Assembly: GCF_010894405.1 (NCBI RefSeq)
Contig: NZ_JAAIYA010000013.1
Location: 1 to 64,000 of the forward strand
Length of the DNA: 64,000 nucleotides
Origin: Pyxidicoccus caerfyrddinensis
GTDB lineage: Bacteria; Myxococcota; Myxococcia; Myxococcales; Myxococcaceae
Reading direction: 5' to 3'
This document shows positions 33,410 to 42,320 of the stretch, piece after piece (positions within the stretch are counted from its first letter, which is position 1; each line of letters begins with the position of its first letter). Both the position numbers and the translations under genes were made by a program. The notes below the pieces were generated by a model. It worked only from the letters and a program-made list of their open reading frames with translations. It did not search any database and was not told the origin of the DNA.

Positions 33410-36400
33410 GCGGCCGGTGGCTTCCACTGAATCCACCGCAAGTCGCGCACGAACACGGTGTAGAGGACGGGCACCAGCAGCAACGTCAGCACGGTGGCCA
33501 CGGTGAGCCCGCCAATCTGCGCATAGCAGAGCGGCTGCCACAGCGGCCCGCCGTGCATGGCGAGCGGAATCAGGCCCAGCACGGTGGCGCCCACCGTGAC
33601 GAGCACGGGCCGCAGCCGCATCAGCCCCGCGTCGAGCAGGGCCTCGCGAAGGGGCTCGCCGCGCTCGTGTGCCTCCTCGATGTAGTCGAACAGCACGATG
33701 ATGTGGCTGACGATGACGCCCATCAGGCTGATGACGCCGAGGAAGGCCATGAAGCTGAACGGCGCGCCCATGACGGCCAGTGACACCAGCGCGGCCACGG
33801 CGCCGAAGGGCAGGGCGGCGAAGACCACCAGCGGCTTGAGGGCGTTCTTGAACTGGACGACCAGCGCCACGTAGATGGCGACGATGAGCATGACGAGCAC
33901 CACGGCCATGCTCGCGAAGCTCTTCTTCTGCTCTTCCGCCTCGCCGCCCACCTCCAGCGTGTAGCCCGGGGGCAGGCTCTGGCCCAGGGCCTCCAGCTCG
34001 GGCTTCGCGGCCTTCATGACCTCGGACGCGAGCACGCCGTGCTGCGGGAAGGTGGCCACGGTGATGGTGCGGAACTGGTTGCGCCGGCGGATCTTCTCCG
34101 TCTGGAGCGAGTACGCCACCCGCGACACCTGGCGCAGGGGCACCTTCTGCGGACCGGTGCGCGAGCTGACGTAGAGGTTCTCGATGTCGCCCAGCCGTGC
34201 CCGCTCGTCGGAGCGCAGGCGGGCGACGATGTCGATTTGGTGCGTGCCCTCGCGGAGCTGGCCCACGGTGACGCCATTCATGGCGATGGCGGATGACGTG
34301 GCCACGTCGAGGTTGGTGACGCCCGCGAGGTTGGCCCGGTCAGGGTCCACCTCCAGCTTCACGGAGAACGTGTCATTGCCCCAGTCGTCCCGGGTGCGGG
34401 CCGCGCCCGGGGTGGCCCGGAGGATGGCCTTGGCCTTGTCCGCGATGGCGCGCAACTGGCCGATGTCCTCTCCGGAGATGCGCAGCGACACGGGGATGCC
34501 CACCGGCTTGCCCGTCTCCAATTCACGCACGTCGATGCGCGCCCCGGGGATGGTGCGGGACAGGCTTTCTTGAAGAAGGGGCACCAGCTCGCGCGTGTGC
34601 TCCTTGTTGCGGACCTGGATGACGAGCTGCGCGTAGTTGAGCTGCTGCTGCTCAGGCGCCACGGAGAACCAGAAGCGCGGGCCACCGCCGCCGACGAACT
34701 CCGTCACCGAGTCGAGCACCTCCTCGGGCTTGCCGTCCTCGCCCGCGTGCGTGCGGCCGAACTCGGCAGAGGTCTCCTGGATGACCTGGACTGCCTCGCG
34801 CGCCGTGTCCCGCGTGGCCGACAGGGTGGCGTCCTCGGGCAGCCACACGTCCACGTAGGACAGGTAGGAGAGGTCCTTCGGGAAGAAGGCGGAGCGGACC
34901 CTGCTCCCCACTGCGCCACCGAGGACCAGGAGCACGAGCGACACGGCGAGCACGGCGAGCCGGTGGTCGATGGCCCACCCGACGACCTGGTAGTAGCGGC
35001 GCGCGAAGCCGCGCGAGCGCCGCTCCTCCACGGTGGGTTCCTTGAAGTCCGGCGCGCGGAGGATGGCGGAGCCCAGCAGGGGGATGAACGTCATCGACAC
35101 GATGCGCGACGCGACGAGCGACAGCGTGAGGACGATGGGCAGCGTGCGGATGAAGCGGCCCGTGTCGCCCGGCAGCGACAGGAAGGGCAGGTAGGCGGCG
35201 ATGTTGGTGATGGTGGCGAAGAGGATGGCGGTGGCCAGCTTCGTCGGGCCCAGCCACGCGGCCACGCGCGGCTTCCACCCCTGGGTGAGCGAGTGCTTGA
35301 TGGCGTCACTGGCCACCACCGGGTCGTCCACCAGCAACCCCAGGGCGATGATGAGCGACGCGATGGAGATCTGCTGGAGGTCCACGCCGAACACGTGCAT
35401 CAGCCCGAACGTCATCGCCAGGGTGATGGGAATCGACAGGGCCAGCAGCAGCGCGGTGCGCCACTCCCAGAAGCCCACCAGCGCGACGAGCACCACCAGG
35501 ATGATGGCCTCGTAGAGGGACGACATGAAGAGGCTGACGTTCTCCCTGACCTGAAGGGGCTGGTCCGACGTGCGGCGGATGACCAGGTCCTCGGGAAGGA
35601 GCTTCTGGACCTGCGCCAGCTCCGCGTCCACGGCGGTGCCGAACTCCGAGATCTGCGCCCCCGGCCGCATGTTGATGGCGAGGGTGATGGCGCGCGAGCG
35701 GACGAAGTGGCCCTGTGCGTCGCGCACGTGCAGGTAGTTGAGGAAGCGCGCGGGGCTCTGGTAGTCGCGCCGGACGTCCACCAAATCTCTCAGGTACACC
35801 GGCGCCCCGCTGGCGCTGGTGGTGGCTACGATGTCGCCCAGCTGGGACTCGTTGCCCAGCTCGCCCGACGGGTCGATGGTGACGGACTTCCCGCCGACCT
35901 CCACGATGCCGCCGGGCGCGGTGATGTTGCGCGCGGAGATGAGGTTCGCGAGCCCGGACTGCTGCAGGCCGTAGGACGCGAGCCGCTCCTGCGAGTACTC
36001 CAGGAACACCTTCTCCGGCAGCACGCCCGTGCGCGCCACCTTGGAGACGATGGGCAGCCGCTGGAGGTGGCGCTGGAGCGTGTCGGTGAAGTCGTCGAGC
36101 TGGCGGTGGCTGTAGCGGTCTCCCGCGCTCTCCTCCAGGCGGGCCCTGGCGTCGCCGGGCGCGCGCACGACGACGGGGCGCCAGACGTCGGGGTGTAGCT
36201 CCGAGAGGCTCAGGTGCTCCTGCGCGAAGCCCCGCAGGCTCGCCAGCAGCGCCTCGTCGGTGAGGGACGTCGCCACGTCGACGCCGATGAAGCCGGGGCT
36301 CTGGATGAGCCGGGCGTCGCGCGAGTCGGACAGGCCCTCGAAGTAGCGGCGCGCCTCGTCGCCCAGGCGCTGCATGGACGTGGCGTTGATGTCCGGCGGG

Positions 36401-37029
36401 AAGCTGACCACCACCGTGGCGCGCGGTCCGGAGGAAGGCGCGGAGGCGCGCACCGCTTCGATGGCCCGGGAGAGGGAGCGCGAGCGCAGCTCCAGCTCCA
36501 CGTCGTTGACCCGGGGGCTGGCCACGGTGAGCATCAGCGTGGCCGTGTCGCCGAAGTCCTTGAGGAACTGCACCGGGCCGGTGCCGCTCGGCAAATCCCG
36601 GAGGCTGTTGAGGCGGCCCTGGATGTCATCGAACTCGCGGGCCCGGTCCGTCACGTCGTCCTTCAGCGTGACGTAGACGACGGACAGGCTGGTGCGACTG
36701 ATGGACTCCACCTTCTCGACGCTGGCGTTCTCGGCAATCTTCTGCTCGATGCGCCGGGTGACGAGCTGTTCAATCTTCTCCGCCTCGGCGCCGGGCCACA
36801 CGCACATGGCCACGGCCACGCGCACCGCGATGACGGGGTCCTTCGCCTTCGGCATCTTCAGGTAGCCGTAGACGCCCCACACGAGGGTGAAGGCGAGGAA
36901 CACCCACGCCACCTGGCGCTGCTCGGTGAAGTAGCGCGCCGTGTTGTGCGTGCTCCGGACCCGCTCCTCGTCTCGGGCGCGCTCCCGTTCCTCATGTGAG
37001 CCGCCGCCCTCTGCGGAAGGGGCGCTCAC
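33406..37029 (-). CDS. RND efflux pump inner-membrane transporter (AcrB/HAE1 type)
   Basis: A 1207-residue proton-driven exporter, longer than the usual about 1030-1050. After a short hydrophilic N-terminus, the first membrane helix reads VAWVFLAFTLVWGVYGYLKM and runs into the conserved PKAKDP. The proton-relay helix contains GLLVDDPVVASD with D568-D569. The second half repeats the membrane bundle (LGVISLMGVIVSHIIVLFDYI). It lacks any obvious substrate signature. The start is GTG at 37029, overlapping the adaptor gene's stop (GTGA). It exports drugs, lipids or solvents together with the adaptor encoded upstream. Confidence 0.93.
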   Translation of the reverse strand: MSAPSAEGGGSHEERERARDEERVRSTHNTARYFTEQRQVAWVFLAFTLVWGVYGYLKMPKAKDPVIAVRVAVAMCVWPGAEAEKIEQLVTRRIEQKIAENASVEKVESISRTSLSVVYVTLKDDVTDRAREFDDIQGRLNSLRDLPSGTGPVQFLKDFGDTATLMLTVASPRVNDVELELRSRSLSRAIEAVRASAPSSGPRATVVVSFPPDINATSMQRLGDEARRYFEGLSDSRDARLIQSPGFIGVDVATSLTDEALLASLRGFAQEHLSLSELHPDVWRPVVVRAPGDARARLEESAGDRYSHRQLDDFTDTLQRHLQRLPIVSKVARTGVLPEKVFLEYSQERLASYGLQQSGLANLISARNITAPGGIVEVGGKSVTIDPSGELGNESQLGDIVATTSASGAPVYLRDLVDVRRDYQSPARFLNYLHVRDAQGHFVRSRAITLAINMRPGAQISEFGTAVDAELAQVQKLLPEDLVIRRTSDQPLQVRENVSLFMSSLYEAIILVVLVALVGFWEWRTALLLALSIPITLAMTFGLMHVFGVDLQQISIASLIIALGLLVDDPVVASDAIKHSLTQGWKPRVAAWLGPTKLATAILFATITNIAAYLPFLSLPGDTGRFIRTLPIVLTLSLVASRIVSMTFIPLLGSAILRAPDFKEPTVEERRSRGFARRYYQVVGWAIDHRLAVLAVSLVLLVLGGAVGSRVRSAFFPKDLSYLSYVDVWLPEDATLSATRDTAREAVQVIQETSAEFGRTHAGEDGKPEEVLDSVTEFVGGGGPRFWFSVAPEQQQLNYAQLVIQVRNKEHTRELVPLLQESLSRTIPGARIDVRELETGKPVGIPVSLRISGEDIGQLRAIADKAKAILRATPGAARTRDDWGNDTFSVKLEVDPDRANLAGVTNLDVATSSAIAMNGVTVGQLREGTHQIDIVARLRSDERARLGDIENLYVSSRTGPQKVPLRQVSRVAYSLQTEKIRRRNQFRTITVATFPQHGVLASEVMKAAKPELEALGQSLPPGYTLEVGGEAEEQKKSFASMAVVLVMLIVAIYVALVVQFKNALKPLVVFAALPFGAVAALVSLAVMGAPFSFMAFLGVISLMGVIVSHIIVLFDYIEEAHERGEPLREALLDAGLMRLRPVLVTVGATVLGLIPLAMHGGPLWQPLCYAQIGGLTVATVLTLLLVPVLYTVFVRDLRWIQWKPPAA

Positions 37030-38150
37030 GGAATCACCTCGACCGCCTCACCGTCCGACAGGAGGCTGGCGCCGGTGACGACGATGCGCTCACCGGCCTT
37101 CAGGCCCTGCTTCACGGGGATGATGGAGCCCAGGTACTCGCCTGGCTCCACCTCGCGGGTGTGGGCCACGGGCCTGCCGCCCGCGTCGTCGAGGATGAAG
37201 ACCGCGAACCCCTGCGGGTTCTTCGGAGAGCGCACCACCGCGGACAGGGGGATGAGGAGCTGCGCGGGCGGAGGCGTGCCGTCGTGGTGCAGGGCGAGCG
37301 CCGCCACCATGCCGGGCTTCAGGCGCAGGCCCGGGTTGGGGATGGAGACCTCCACCGCGAAGACGCGGCCCTTCGGGTCCGCGGAGGGAGCGATGCGGGA
37401 GATGCGCCCCTCGAACGACTCACCCGGGAAGGCCTGGGTGGTCACCGTCTGGAGCGCGCCCAGCCGCACGCTCGGCAGCAGCGTGTCGGGGACGCCGAAC
37501 ACCACCCGGACGCTGCGCGTCTCCGCGACGGAGAGGGCGACGGTGCCGGGCGCGGCGAGGGCGCCCACCTCGACTGCGCGCTTGAGGACGATGCCCTCCA
37601 GCGGCGAGCGAATCGTCGCGTCGGCCATGGCCGTGCGCGCCTCGTCGACGCGGGCCCGGGTCGCGGCGCTGGCACCGGCGGCGCTGTCTCGCTGGGTGCG
37701 CGCGGTGTCGAGCTGCGCGGGGGTGGCCACCTGCGCGGCCACCAGCTTGCTGGTGCGGTCGAAGTTGAGCTGCGCCTGTTCCTCGGCGGCGCGGGCCTGA
37801 GCCAGCGCCGCCTGCGCCTCCGCCAGCTTCTGCGCGAAGTCCGTCTTGCGGAGCGCCGCCAGCTCCATGCCTTCCTTGACGGCGTCGCCCTCCTGCACCA
37901 GTCGCCACGCGCCGTCCGCGTCGCGGACCCGGGCGATGGAGTCCACGTAGCCTCCGACCTTGAACGCGAGCTCCACGCGCGTCGCGGGTTGGATCTCCGC
38001 GGAGAAACGCGCATCCGAGCGGGCCTCCGCCGTGCCGACGGTGGCCACCTTCACCGCCGTGGCCGGCTGGGGCGGAGGCGGCGTGCGGCCACAGGCGAAC
38101 AGCGCGACACTCACGGCCGCGAGGGCGGCGGCCTGGGACTTCTTCCACAT
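37026..38150 (-). CDS. RND efflux membrane fusion (adaptor) lipoprotein
   Basis: A 374-residue periplasmic adaptor with lipobox LFAC (Cys 20). The lipoyl/barrel-sandwich halves flank a helical hairpin (about 120-210) that would dock on an outer-membrane channel. The family stretch ATIRSPLEGIVLKRAVEVGA is present. The frame extends upstream to 38324 but only the ATG at 38150 starts a signal peptide. The stop overlaps the pump start by four bases, so both are made together. No TolC-like channel gene is in the cluster. Confidence 0.92.
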   Translation of the reverse strand: MWKKSQAAALAAVSVALFACGRTPPPPQPATAVKVATVGTAEARSDARFSAEIQPATRVELAFKVGGYVDSIARVRDADGAWRLVQEGDAVKEGMELAALRKTDFAQKLAEAQAALAQARAAEEQAQLNFDRTSKLVAAQVATPAQLDTARTQRDSAAGASAATRARVDEARTAMADATIRSPLEGIVLKRAVEVGALAAPGTVALSVAETRSVRVVFGVPDTLLPSVRLGALQTVTTQAFPGESFEGRISRIAPSADPKGRVFAVEVSIPNPGLRLKPGMVAALALHHDGTPPPAQLLIPLSAVVRSPKNPQGFAVFILDDAGGRPVAHTREVEPGEYLGSIIPVKQGLKAGERIVVTGASLLSDGEAVEVIP

Positions 38151-38241
38151 GGGGCGGACTCCGGAGATGCGGGTGCAGTCACCGCCCGCCGCCTGGCCTC
38201 CCGGCGCGAGGCCGGGTGCCAGGCGAGGCGAGATGCTCGGC

Positions 38242-38883
38242 TCAGAGGACGACGAGCAGGCCCAGCGAGGCCGTGGGGTAGACCTTGCGCAGCTCCAGGT
38301 TGCCGGAGCGCACGTCCAGCTCACGCACGTCCGTGAAGGTGAAGCCCGGACCCACGCGCGCCGACAGGCCGATGCGGCCCGAGCCCGGCTGCCACATCAT
38401 GCCCGCCGCGGGCTCCACGAACGCCGTCGTGGTGGCGCTCTCCGAGGGGCCCTTGCCGGAGCGGCCCACGAACTCCTCCATGCCCAGCGTCAGCCCCACG
38501 AAGGGCTTCAGCGTGCCGTTGGCGAAGGCGCCCACCGTGTAGCGGCCGTCCATGCCCACCGCGTAGTTCAGCTTCACCTCGCTGGCGCCCACGCCGTCGA
38601 AGCGCGTCTTCGTCCCCAGTGAGTTGCCCCACTGGCCGGCGCGCCCCATCAGGCCGAAGGAGAACGGCCCCGACATGGAGGGCGCGATGTCCAGGCGCAC
38701 GCCGTACATGGACCCGTCCAGCGCGGGCGGCGACACCTCCAGGAGGACCGCGCCCCGGCGCTCGCGCTCCCGGCCGGGAATCTGCTCGCCGGAGTCGTCC
38801 GCGAACGCGGGCGCCGCCAGCAGGGGAACCATCATCAGGACGGCCTTGGACACCTTCACGACATTCAGGGACGAGACGCTCAT
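38242..38883 (-). CDS. Predicted outer-membrane beta-barrel protein
   Basis: A 213-residue protein with a signal peptide ending AFA-D and many alternating hydrophobic strands with aromatic and Gly residues, ending in a hydrophobic C-terminal strand. The size suggests an 8-stranded barrel, not a TolC channel. It is the first gene of the efflux operon on the - strand, 91 bases before the adaptor start, and directly behind the tandem palindromes. GGAGG precedes ATG 38883. Its role may be in envelope adaptation; the exact function is unknown. Confidence 0.7.
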   Translation of the reverse strand: MSVSSLNVVKVSKAVLMMVPLLAAPAFADDSGEQIPGRERERRGAVLLEVSPPALDGSMYGVRLDIAPSMSGPFSFGLMGRAGQWGNSLGTKTRFDGVGASEVKLNYAVGMDGRYTVGAFANGTLKPFVGLTLGMEEFVGRSGKGPSESATTTAFVEPAAGMMWQPGSGRIGLSARVGPGFTFTDVRELDVRSGNLELRKVYPTASLGLLVVL

Positions 38884-38898
38884 GGCTTTCCTCCAGGC

Positions 38899-38932
38899 TT
38901 TAGTCGTTCGACTAAATTAGCTACACGACTAA
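38899..38932. promoter_or_regulatory. Tandem TetR-type operators
   Basis: A perfect palindrome, TTTAGTCG-TT-CGACTAAA, spans 38899-38916. A second copy at 38917-38932 has the same TTAG...CGACTAA half-site spacing with an imperfect left arm. The copies are 17 bases apart. They stand out as A/T-rich in GC-rich DNA, lie 16 bases upstream of the efflux operon start codon, and are beside a divergent TetR gene, which fits repressor binding sites. Confidence 0.75.
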
Positions 38933-38958
38933 CTAAGGCCGCTGACGCGTGTTGTCAA
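38930..38958 (-). promoter_or_regulatory. Sigma-70-type promoter of the efflux operon
   Basis: Read on the - strand, an exact -35 TTGACA at 38953-38958 is followed after 17 bases by TAGTTA at 38930-38935, a modest -10. The second operator overlaps the -10 and the first covers the expected start of transcription, so repressor binding would block polymerase. Confidence 0.6.
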
Positions 38959-39019
38959 GACGGCCTGTCTGGAGGGCGTGTCCCTTGCGGGCCTACATCG
39001 TCTGACCTATGGGAATGGC

Positions 39020-39739
39020 ATGGCCCGTCCACGCAGCGGCTCGAAGACGCCTGCCTCCTCGCCGGAACCCGACGCCCGGGAGCGGCTCATCACCGCGGGG
39101 TACCGCGTGCTCTCCGAGCGCGGGTACGACGCGGCGACGGTGAAGGAGGTGGCGCGCGAGGCCGGAGTCAATCAGGGCCTGGTGCACTACTACTTCGGCA
39201 GCAAGGACGCGCTGCTGCTGGCCGTCGCGAAGGAGGCCCGTCAGCAGTACCTCGACGAGCTGAAGCGGCTGCGCCAGGAGACGCCGCACGAGCAGCTCGC
39301 CGCCGCGAGCTTCGCGTGGGGCGAGAAGCTGCTGAAGGAGACGCCGGAGCAGTTCCGCGTGCGCTACGAGCTGTTCGCCATGGGGCTGCACAACAAGGAG
39401 CTGAAGCCCGCGGTGGCGGAGATGCTGCAATGCGTGGGCGACGAGGTGGCGCTCACCGTGGCGGCCGTCCGCCATGGCGAGGGCGCGAAGCCCGAGCCGC
39501 TGGACTACCACTACGCCGCCATCATCAAGGCGTGTGTGGACGGGCTGTCGCTGCACCACCTGCTGGACGAGCACTTCGACCCCGCGCCTGTCTACGCGCT
39601 CTTGAGCCGCATCGTCCTGGAGAGCCAGGGGATTACAGCGGGAAAGAAGCCCCCGGCGCGCAAGACGAAGGGGCAGGCGCGGCGGGGGAAGGTGCCCGCA
39701 CCGCGCCGGGGGGCTTCGCGCAAGCCGCGCTCCCGCTGA
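39020..39739 (+). CDS. TetR/AcrR family transcriptional repressor
   Basis: A 239-residue regulator. The N-terminal TetR HTH is RLITAGYRVLSERGYDAATV followed by KEVAREAGVNQGLVHYYFGS; the C-terminal domain would bind a ligand. The last about 30 residues are strongly basic (many Lys, Arg and Pro), an extra tail not needed by the family. It is divergent from the RND operon and almost surely controls it through the tandem palindromes at 38899-38932. The ATG at 39020 is the first in-frame start giving a normal N terminus; the frame is open from 38978. Confidence 0.9.
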   Translation: MARPRSGSKTPASSPEPDARERLITAGYRVLSERGYDAATVKEVAREAGVNQGLVHYYFGSKDALLLAVAKEARQQYLDELKRLRQETPHEQLAAASFAWGEKLLKETPEQFRVRYELFAMGLHNKELKPAVAEMLQCVGDEVALTVAAVRHGEGAKPEPLDYHYAAIIKACVDGLSLHHLLDEHFDPAPVYALLSRIVLESQGITAGKKPPARKTKGQARRGKVPAPRRGASRKPRSR

Positions 39740-39742
39740 CTC

Positions 39743-40552
39743 TCAGAGCGTGGTGGGCTGCCCGGGCGTGAGGATGCGCACGCGCTTGTCACCGGCGAAG
39801 GCGGCGCGGACCTCGGGCTCCTCCGCGAGCGGCTCGAAGGTGCCGAAGTGCATGGGGATGATGAGGGACGGGCGGAAGTACTTCTTCACGGCGAGCGCCG
39901 CCGTCTTCGGATCCAACCCCCAGCGGCCGCCGCCGGTGGTGAGCAGGATGATGTCCGGGTGGTACAGCTCCTGGATGAGGGACATGTCCCCGAAGAGCCA
40001 CGTGTCACCGGTGTGGTACAGCGAGCGCCCGTCGGCGAACGTCACCACGTAGCCGAGCGGCCGGCCTCCGGGCTCCGTCGAGTGCATCGCCGGCACCGTG
40101 TGCACCGTGACGTCACCGAGGCGGAACGAGCCGCCCACGTTGACGCTGTGCTGCTGGGCCTCGGGAATCTTCATGGCGCGCAGGTGCTCGCCGGTGCTGA
40201 CGACGAGCGCGCCGCTGATGCGGGCCAGCTCGGGCACGTCGGGCGCGTGGTCTCCGTGCGCGTGGGTCACCAGGATGGCCGCGGGCTTGTCACCGTCCCG
40301 GCCAAAGCGGGCCAGTTCCTTCCACGCGGCGGGAGTCTTCGGGTTGTCCGAGAGCCACGGGTCGAGGAGGAGGCGCGTGCCTCCGGGGGAGACGACCTCG
40401 AAGGCCGCGTGTCCGAGCCATGTCAGCCGAGGGCCACCGGAAGCCCGTGCCTGGGTGCCGCCGTCCGCGGGCTTGGGCGCCTGCGCGAAGACGGGGGCCG
40501 CCAGCAGGCATGCGGCCAGGAGCAGGGAATCGAGAACAGGGATGCCACGCAT
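39743..40552 (-). CDS. Secreted metallo-beta-lactamase-fold hydrolase
   Basis: A 269-residue protein with a signal peptide and the metal-binding motif THAHGDHAPD (H97, H99, D101, H102), followed by H157 in AMHS and D183 in TGDTW. It resembles the UPF0173/UlaG-type L-ascorbate lactonase-like branch of the fold, whose substrates are mostly unknown. The long open frame extends far upstream (to 41431), but the ATG at 40552 has GGAG and starts the signal peptide. It ends 3 bases from the convergent TetR gene. Confidence 0.82.
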   Translation of the reverse strand: MRGIPVLDSLLLAACLLAAPVFAQAPKPADGGTQARASGGPRLTWLGHAAFEVVSPGGTRLLLDPWLSDNPKTPAAWKELARFGRDGDKPAAILVTHAHGDHAPDVPELARISGALVVSTGEHLRAMKIPEAQQHSVNVGGSFRLGDVTVHTVPAMHSTEPGGRPLGYVVTFADGRSLYHTGDTWLFGDMSLIQELYHPDIILLTTGGGRWGLDPKTAALAVKKYFRPSLIIPMHFGTFEPLAEEPEVRAAFAGDKRVRILTPGQPTTL

Positions 40553-40662
40553 CGTTACTCCACGTCGAAGAAGGCCGCGCGCATCCACGGCGCACGGCGA
40601 GGTCCTGGACGGGAGGAATAGAGGGGCGGGAGCGGGGCGCGCTTGGGCGTTATTGACTGCGC

Positions 40663-41208
40663 TCAGCTCACCGTGAGGATGAAGTTCTTGTCGTTGTTGT
40701 CCGGGGTGATGGTGATGCTCCCGTTCGGGTTGGCGAGGGTTACCGTCTGCGTGGTGATGCCGTTGGCGATGGCGTAGCACTGCCACTGCTGCGCCGTGCT
40801 CACCACGGTGTTGTTGTGTTCGTCCACCACGGTGACGATCTGCACCGGCGTACCTGGCTGGGTGATCGTGAACTGCACCGGGTTGCGCCAGGTGTTCTCG
40901 CACACCAGCGCGGAGGGCCTGGTGCCGGGGGCCTGCACGAGCTGGAAGTCGTAGAAGCCGTGCTCCGTCAGCACCTGCGCTGTCAGCGTAGCGGACGTGG
41001 CGTTGAAGGAGAGCGTGTTGGACGTGAGCGAGAAGTCGCCCATCGAGGTGGAGGCCTGCACCTGGTAGTTCGTCGTCGTGGGAATGGAGGCCTGCCCACC
41101 GGCGTGGACGCCGATGCGGGCAATCTGGTTGCTGCCCTGGGACAGGCGGAACTCCACGGTGGGGACATTGGACGCGGGGACGTTGTTGACGAGCTTGATG
41201 GCGGACAT
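40663..41208 (-). CDS. Beta-rich protein of unknown function
   Basis: A 181-residue protein without signal peptide, rich in Thr, Val, Asn and Gln and with many short beta strands. It starts 14 bases after the stop of the EamA transporter gene, with AGGAG before ATG 41208. It has only two Cys and no catalytic motif. Its composition is like that of secreted or carbohydrate-binding beta sandwiches, though the lack of a signal peptide leaves its location open. I recognise no family. Confidence 0.55.
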   Translation of the reverse strand: MSAIKLVNNVPASNVPTVEFRLSQGSNQIARIGVHAGGQASIPTTTNYQVQASTSMGDFSLTSNTLSFNATSATLTAQVLTEHGFYDFQLVQAPGTRPSALVCENTWRNPVQFTITQPGTPVQIVTVVDEHNNTVVSTAQQWQCYAIANGITTQTVTLANPNGSITITPDNNDKNFILTVS

Positions 41209-41222
41209 CGGTCGCTCCTGGC

Positions 41223-42290
41223 TCAGTGCTTGTGACGGTGGTGAAGGTCTGACACGTGCGGATGCTCGTGGGTGACGGGCTCGTGCTGATGCGGGTGGCT
41301 GTGGGGCTTCGTCGGGTCGGTGCCCGGTGGGTGCGGGTGCTGATGGTGCTCGTCGTGGACGTGCACGTGCTCGTGTTCCAGCGGCTGATGCGTGTGCGTG
41401 TGGCTGTGTCGCTCGCGCAGCAGCAGGACAACCCCCGCGGCCATCAGCACGCCGGCCAGCAGGTCCAGGGGACGCGGCCGCTCGCCGAGGAGGGGCACGG
41501 CCACCAGGGCACCGACGAAGGGCGCCGTGGCGAAGTACGCGGCCTCACGCGCCGCGCCCAGCAGTCGCAGGGCATATGCGTCGAGGACGATGGACAGTCC
41601 ATAGCTGGCGGAGCCGAGCAGCAGCGCCGCGCCCAGCACGAAGGCGGCGGGGAAGGGTTGCCCGGTGAGCCACGCGAGCACGAGCGTGCACGCACCAGCG
41701 CCGAGGGCTTTGGTTCGCACGAGGGCGACAGGGTCCTTCAGCGACAGCCGTTGGGTGAGGTTGTTGTCCACGGCCCAGGCCAGACACGCTCCGGCCAGTG
41801 ACAGCACGCCCAGCGCGTCTCCGTGCAGGTCTCCCTCTTGGATGCCCAGCACCGCGGCGCCCGCCATGACGAAGCCGGCCGCCAGCGCACCGGCACGGCC
41901 CAGGTGTTCACCGAAGACGAGCAGCGCCAGGAGGATGGTGAACGGCCCTTCGAGGTTGAGCAGCAGCGAGGCGGCGACGCCCGACAGCCGCTGCAGGCCC
42001 ACCAGCATCAGCACCGGGCCCAGCACGCCTCCGCAGAGGATGACGCCCAGCAGCAGCGGTACGTCCTTGCGCCCGAGGCGGGCCTCCCGCGCGGAACCGG
42101 AGGCCCGACGCAGCCGGCGCGCCGCCCCGACGACGGAGAGCCCCAGGCCGCCGCCCAGGTAGAGGAGCGAGGCCAGCACCAGCGGGGTGCTGGAGGGCAG
42201 CAGCAGCTTGGCCACGGGCGCACTGAGCCCGAAGAGCGTCGCCGCGCCCAGGCCCAACACGGCCCCCTTCACCGCTGGCGACATCGACAC
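41223..42290 (-). CDS. EamA/DMT family transporter with histidine-rich tail
   Basis: A 355-residue inner-membrane protein with about ten hydrophobic helices in two EamA repeats (for example GLSAPVAKLLLPSSTPLVLA in the first). The last 64 residues (292-355) hold 23 histidines, with repeated HxH pairs, an obvious metal-binding tail. DMT exporters move small metabolites, but this tail suggests metal, perhaps zinc or nickel, sensing or transport. Start is GTG 42290 with GGAGGAGG 7 bases upstream. It follows the AraC gene by 30 bases. Confidence 0.85.
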   Translation of the reverse strand: MSMSPAVKGAVLGLGAATLFGLSAPVAKLLLPSSTPLVLASLLYLGGGLGLSVVGAARRLRRASGSAREARLGRKDVPLLLGVILCGGVLGPVLMLVGLQRLSGVAASLLLNLEGPFTILLALLVFGEHLGRAGALAAGFVMAGAAVLGIQEGDLHGDALGVLSLAGACLAWAVDNNLTQRLSLKDPVALVRTKALGAGACTLVLAWLTGQPFPAAFVLGAALLLGSASYGLSIVLDAYALRLLGAAREAAYFATAPFVGALVAVPLLGERPRPLDLLAGVLMAAGVVLLLRERHSHTHTHQPLEHEHVHVHDEHHQHPHPPGTDPTKPHSHPHQHEPVTHEHPHVSDLHHRHKH

Positions 42291-42320
42291 GGTGCCTCCT
42301 CCGCATCCATTCCGGTCGCT

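Noticed and set aside
40553..41431. N-terminal extension of the MBL-fold hydrolase frame
   Set aside because: The frame is open, but the product is Thr/Arg-rich out-of-frame reading of the beta-rich and EamA genes; the signal peptide start at 40552 is preferred.
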